Part shown: positions 60,107-64,000 of the stretch, piece by piece
Numbering within the stretch: position 1 is the stretch's first letter
How the letters are laid out: each line of letters opens with the position of its first letter
Source: Pyricularia pennisetigena
Lineage: Eukaryota; Ascomycota; Sordariomycetes; Magnaporthales; Pyriculariaceae
NCBI RefSeq assembly: GCF_004337985.1
Contig: NC_043743.1
Coordinates: 707,366 to 771,365 of the forward strand
DNA length: 64,000 bases
Direction of reading: 5' to 3'
Notes under the pieces: generated by a model
Seen by the model: the letters and a program-made list of their open reading frames with translations, nothing else
What the model was told of the DNA's origin: nothing
The model's database searches: none
Program-made: the position numbers and the translations under genes

Positions 60107-61662
60107 CTAATCAGAATCGTCATTGTCGTCATCATCGTCGCTGGTTTCATCACTCGTATCGGTTCCATCCGTGCTGTCGAGCAAGCCGGACAACGACAGC
60201 TCGAGGTTATACAGCCGGTTCGAATTCTCAAAAAGCACAGCCTTGGAAAGCTCGACGGCATCCTTGCAGCTCAAATGTCCTTTCCAAACCAAGTCACACA
60301 GCACCTGTGTCTCTCATGATATGACGTTAGAAAACGACCCAAATGTCCTTTGATTTTGGCTTGCTCGACTTGTGCTAGGACATACCGTTTTCAGGGCTTC
60401 TCGACCCTGCATGTTTGCCAAGAGAAAAGATTCAGGGGTGTCGTTCGCACCAGTGCCCCATAGTATCTTTGACCAAGGGCATAGCTCCAGAATCTCTCTC
60501 AAGACGGTTTCCTGCCCGCCCTGGCTGATACTCGGACATATCTTGCCAATGTCGACATGCACATTGAGATGCATGCTTGCAAGGCAGCCAGCCTCTCGTG
60601 CGTACGGGTAGGATGCGTTCAGGAGGATGATGGGCACTACAGGGTAGGCACGGCTGGCAACCAATTGACATCAGTCTCTGCAGGCATGTTCATGGCGCAA
60701 CTAAACCAAGATCCTACTCACATGAAGTTTTCCAAAAGTGCCGGGTTGCAGTTGACTACCGAGGCATCACTACCTCCCAGAAACGTGTGGAACTGGATGG
60801 GCTTCCGGAAGTTGGTGCTATATTCTCGAATCAAAACGGCGGTGTGGTGAATGAACAGATCGCCAAGGCCTTTGTGTGATACGGTTGTGAACTTCCCCAG
60901 GATCCCATAGTTCTCGACAATATCCTCGAAAGAATCCCGGGCGGCAGCAATATCCACGGCCTTGCGGATGCCAAGTCCAGTGCGGTGGCCGATGACGGAG
61001 CTGAAGGCAGCGATGTCCATGTTCTCGATGGCCTGCTTGACGGCGATGCCGAAATCGTCTAGCATTCTGTCAAACACGTCATCCGATGACTGACGGCGAC
61101 GTCGCCCCGAGCTCGTGATACTTGAGTGATAGTACGCTTTTGCGTGGCTGTCGATGATCTCAGCCGCGACAGTCTCTATGCTGAAGATGCGCTTGCAGTT
61201 GCCGCTCATGAATCTGTCATGCCACGTCAGGTCGTGCATTTTGTTCCGATCTCTTGGCCCGTCGTCAAATAGGATCGTCTCGACACCAGCCAAGCACTTG
61301 GCAACCCATTTTACATATTCAGCTTCGTCAAGTCGTTTGTTCCTGATGGCGTGAGAAACGACATCCCAAGATGGCTCGCAGTGGAGAGCTACGGCAAGTT
61401 GCCTGAGGGCGCGCTGCTGCCCCAAGGTCATTTGGACGGCATCAGGATTGTCTCCTTTACCGGCGGCGATGGTGGCAAGCAGAGGAAGGCTACCTGGTTC
61501 CTTTCGTCCTAGCAAAGGAGTTGCATGATTGTCAATAGCTGGGGTGCTCCGAATAACGCGAACAAGCTCCTCCAGCTCCGCCGTTATTGCGGCAGTAGCC
61601 GAAGGAGAGCAGCCAGTCGTATAAGGAGCCAAGCTTTTAGTCCATGAAGGGGTCGACGCCAT
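60107..61662 (-). CDS. FluG-type amidohydrolase-2 domain protein without the synthetase domain
   Basis: Homologous to the N-terminal amidohydrolase half of FluG/nodulin-glutamine synthetase fusions. The exons on the minus strand are 61662-60722, 60653-60386 and 60304-60107, giving 468 residues. Family landmarks in order are PAIDNHATPLL (about residue 42), a long helical middle, QFHTFLGGSD, ILLNASYPYAREAGCL, ELCPWSKILWGT, SFLLANMQGREALKTVLCDL and LFENSNRLYNL. The usual glutamine synthetase C-terminal half is absent; instead there is a short acidic tail (TDGTDTSDETSDDDDDNDDS). Positions that normally bind metal appear changed: HxH reads HAT, the His of LLHASYP is Asn, and the Asp of the TDG motif is Gly. 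The introns (68 and 81 bases) use GT..AG. It may be a catalytically dead relative. Confidence 0.88.
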
Positions 61663-62222
61663 CGAATGTTGATGGTATTTTCTGGCGCTGTAATAAATAT
61701 GATTGTCGTTTTTCGGCGACGAGGGCGTATGTGTGTTGCGATTAAAGTACGGTGAGGTTTCCGGGACAGTGCATTATCAAGTTAAACTGGTCTGAATTGT
61801 GGCGCATGGTTGTGTCAATATACCGGCCTTGACTAAGAGGTGACACAACTGACCATTCTGTGAACGAGCATCAAGATGCATGTCTTGACTTGTCCCGGCA
61901 GGTGTCAGTTGCAATAGACTAGGAGCGCAAGTTTCTCAAAGTAGTGGAGAGCAAAGGGAACAGCAAACGTTAGAGACAGTCGAGTGTACGAGGAATACTA
62001 AAGTCCAATCAGGTAATGTACTGCGATAAACAGAGCAAGCAATAGTACACAAAGTCATCCAGCCCTGTGTCAGCGGGGGAATGATCATGGGCGGCCGTCC
62101 TATCATGGAGGTCGATGGGAAGAGGGGCCTGTCCTGTACCGGGTCCAGAGCGGCCGGCGTGGAGGAGTGCGCGGGTTGCCTCCGGGATTTAACAGGGCCC
62201 ATGCACTTCACGGGGGTTTTTT

Positions 62223-62253
<31 letters not shown>

Positions 62254-63463
62254 TTTTTTTTTTTTTTCTCTCTTTAGTAGACTAGACCAAGTCTAGCAGT
62301 AGTATAGATGGGGAAAATTCCCGTCTTGGAGACTGAACTTGTCGAACTGATCATCATACTTGTGCCGTTTTACCCAGTGAAGGGATGATAAGATTTTGAG
62401 ATTCATCTTTACCAGCTGTCCTTGGTACCATGAGAAAAGAACCCAGCAAACAAGTTTGCGGCGCCCGTTTCCCCTGGCCCACGGCAAAGGGGTGTTTGCA
62501 CAAGCATCCAGTGCGTTTCCGAACCCCATAGAATGCTACGTCTTAGGAGAGTGTGCGAGGCACTGCCACAGCAGCTGCGGGTGATAAGCTAAGTAATGTA
62601 CTGACTGGGCTGGCCCTTGTGGTAGGTAGTCTCCGGGCCAAGACCTGGAGTGGCCTGCATAGCCACGCTTGGCGGGTCCTGAAATATGTAATTTCGCCTG
62701 GCCTTTCAAGTGTACCATAGCAAAACCTGCAAGATACGAATATTGATGGCCATTTCGTGAATCCAGGTATCGGGAGGTGGGTGGGTGTCCCGCTTGCGTA
62801 CCACGCTAACGTGGTAGAAATGCGTGGGCCAACTTGCTATATGTAGTAATTATAGAGTTTGTGGGTTGATGTGACGCGACGATGATTGCGCGTTTGGCAA
62901 TTTTCAAGACATTTTATTTTAACGGATGGTGACCAAATTCTTTGCTTGCTGGAGCAAAAAAGAATTCATGCGGTTCTGGTGGTTATGTAATCAACCCACG
63001 ACCCACGGTATAGGAACCAATCTCAAGCAGTCCATTATCAAGGGTAGTGGCTTCCTTTGCCGAATTCCCCAGGTGGGGTTGTAGCCTCGAACGTGGTCCA
63101 TTTTGGATCCGGTGAGTTCTTGCCGTGATCGAGCTACTTGGCAATTTGCCTAGAATGGAGCCGTGTCGATTTTTCCGACGTGTCTACTTACTTGCAACCA
63201 AAGCAAGCAAGGCAAGGCCAAAATGTTACCATTTCCCAGTAATGATCTTCGGCCGATCACCGAGTGCTTTTCTGATTCCCCTCGACGTCCCGACAATCAT
63301 CAATAGTCATGGGGAAACAGGAGCTTGCCTTGTTCGTTCACCGAGACCTTTGAGGTGTTATCGAGGTATCCATCTCGATGCATGCAATCCTGGAGCCTTT
63401 TGACGAATAAAGACAAGTCCCCGTCCATGGGACTGAACTGCCTCAGCAAGCTCAGCTCGCCCG

Positions 63464-63494
<31 letters not shown>

Positions 63495-64000
63495 CCTCTC
63501 TCTCTTGTGTCTGTTGTACTCCGCACCATCGTTACTCCCAATCAGGACAATGATGAGGGGCGGTTTGGGGAAAGTGCAGTGCCACCCCTAACTCCCAAGC
63601 TGCGAGCCAAGCAGAGTTTGCCCGATCTAGCATGAGCTTGTTGTTCTTGTACAGTAAGCTTCGAGAAGCGAGGTCTCGCCTAGAGGTCGGTACAGCAGAT
63701 ATTGTTGTGCACCCAATAATATCTGTAGTCGAGCTATCAATTATTTGCATGCAGCTTATCCAGAATTGAGCCACGACAGTGTGAGTTTTTCTGCCCTCCA
63801 CACAACTTGGATGCTCAATGTCTGTTTCTACATTCCAAGCAAGCACACCGCAACGTTGAATAATGAATTATCAGACGAAACATGACGAGGGGCCGTTACT
63901 ACCACGTCGGAGCTACCATCTCGCCTCATGTTTGTGTGAAGTAGTGGACTCCATCCTGCAAATCCAATTCGTCAGCCACCAAAGTACTCACCTGGGACAC
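61663..64000. other. Gene-poor end of the window
   Basis: No supportable gene in 2.3 kb. T-rich runs at 62217-62271 and T29 at 63466-63494 interrupt AT-rich sequence. Short open frames here show no recognisable content. A gene could continue beyond 64000, but nothing here supports it. Confidence 0.4.

Noticed and set aside
62081..62296. Short frame ending in a poly-Phe run
   Set aside because: Its second half is translated from a poly-T run; no evidence for a gene.

Overview
The window is nuclear DNA of a filamentous ascomycete. The protein-coding genes carry short introns (mostly 60-130 bases, GT..AG) with fungal splice signals, and nearly all of their products are recognisable as fungal housekeeping proteins. 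The protein types (a filamentous-fungal PLD1 with PX and PH regions, a FluG-type amidohydrolase, a Sordariomycete-like small acidic protein) suggest a Sordariomycete. A member of the Magnaporthales is possible, but that is inference from general appearance only. Two runs of N (30979-30990 and 57463-57480), both next to poly-T or poly-A, mark assembly gaps.

Layout. 0.5-3.9 kb: UPF1/NAM7 helicase (+). 4-11.5 kb: a gene-poor, AT-richer block with one intron-containing tRNA-Pro, a decayed tRNA-Pro-like fragment and weak coding traces. 11.5-13.1 kb: a secreted FAD-linked oxidase (+). 14.5-15.3 kb: an unrecognised acidic protein (+) whose upstream region carries two ACGCGT boxes. 15.5-16.7 kb: PEX19 (-) with a GC-AG intron. 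17.7-18.4 kb: UBC9 (+). 19.7-22.1 kb: asparagine synthetase (+). 22.8-24.3 kb: mitochondrial porin (+). 24.7-25.6 kb: membrane-anchored J protein (-), head to head with methionine aminopeptidase 2 (26.0-27.6 kb, +). 29.0-29.5 kb: Ups2-like PRELI/MSF1 protein (+). 30.4-31.0 kb: a small helical protein (-). 32.0-35.0 kb: a 919-residue low-complexity protein (-). 35.2-35.9 kb: an orphan ORF (-). 37.2-37.4 kb: an 89-residue protein (+). 37.9-39.7 kb: gamma-tubulin (-). 40.7-45.6 kb: phospholipase D1 (+). 46.0 kb: tRNA-Asp (-). 46.9 kb: a small, probably frameshifted secreted protein (+). 47.2-48.1 kb: COQ7 (-). 48.6-50.8 kb: RTF1 (+). 51.6-53.8 kb: ABC1/UbiB-type protein (+). 54.2-55.3 kb: DapA-type aldolase (-). 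56.8-57.3 kb: a putative small secreted protein (+). 58.4-59.6 kb: 2-oxoglutarate/Fe(II) oxygenase (+). 60.1-61.7 kb: FluG-type amidohydrolase whose metal-ligand motifs look degenerate (-). 61.7-64 kb: no supportable gene.

The genes do not form one pathway. Several products act at mitochondria (porin, Ups2-like lipid transfer protein, COQ7, ABC1-like protein, perhaps the J protein), but they are dispersed among genes for RNA surveillance, transcription elongation, sumoylation, peroxisome biogenesis and the cytoskeleton. I see no CRISPR array, intact transposon or evident biosynthetic cluster. The most unusual items are the apparently ligand-less FluG-type protein, the small secreted-protein loci flanking AT-rich or gapped sequence, the PEX19 GC-AG intron, and long A/T homopolymers that recur in introns and close to genes.

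All exon boundaries below were read by eye from splice consensus, frame continuity and expected family sequence. No alignment or database search was run.
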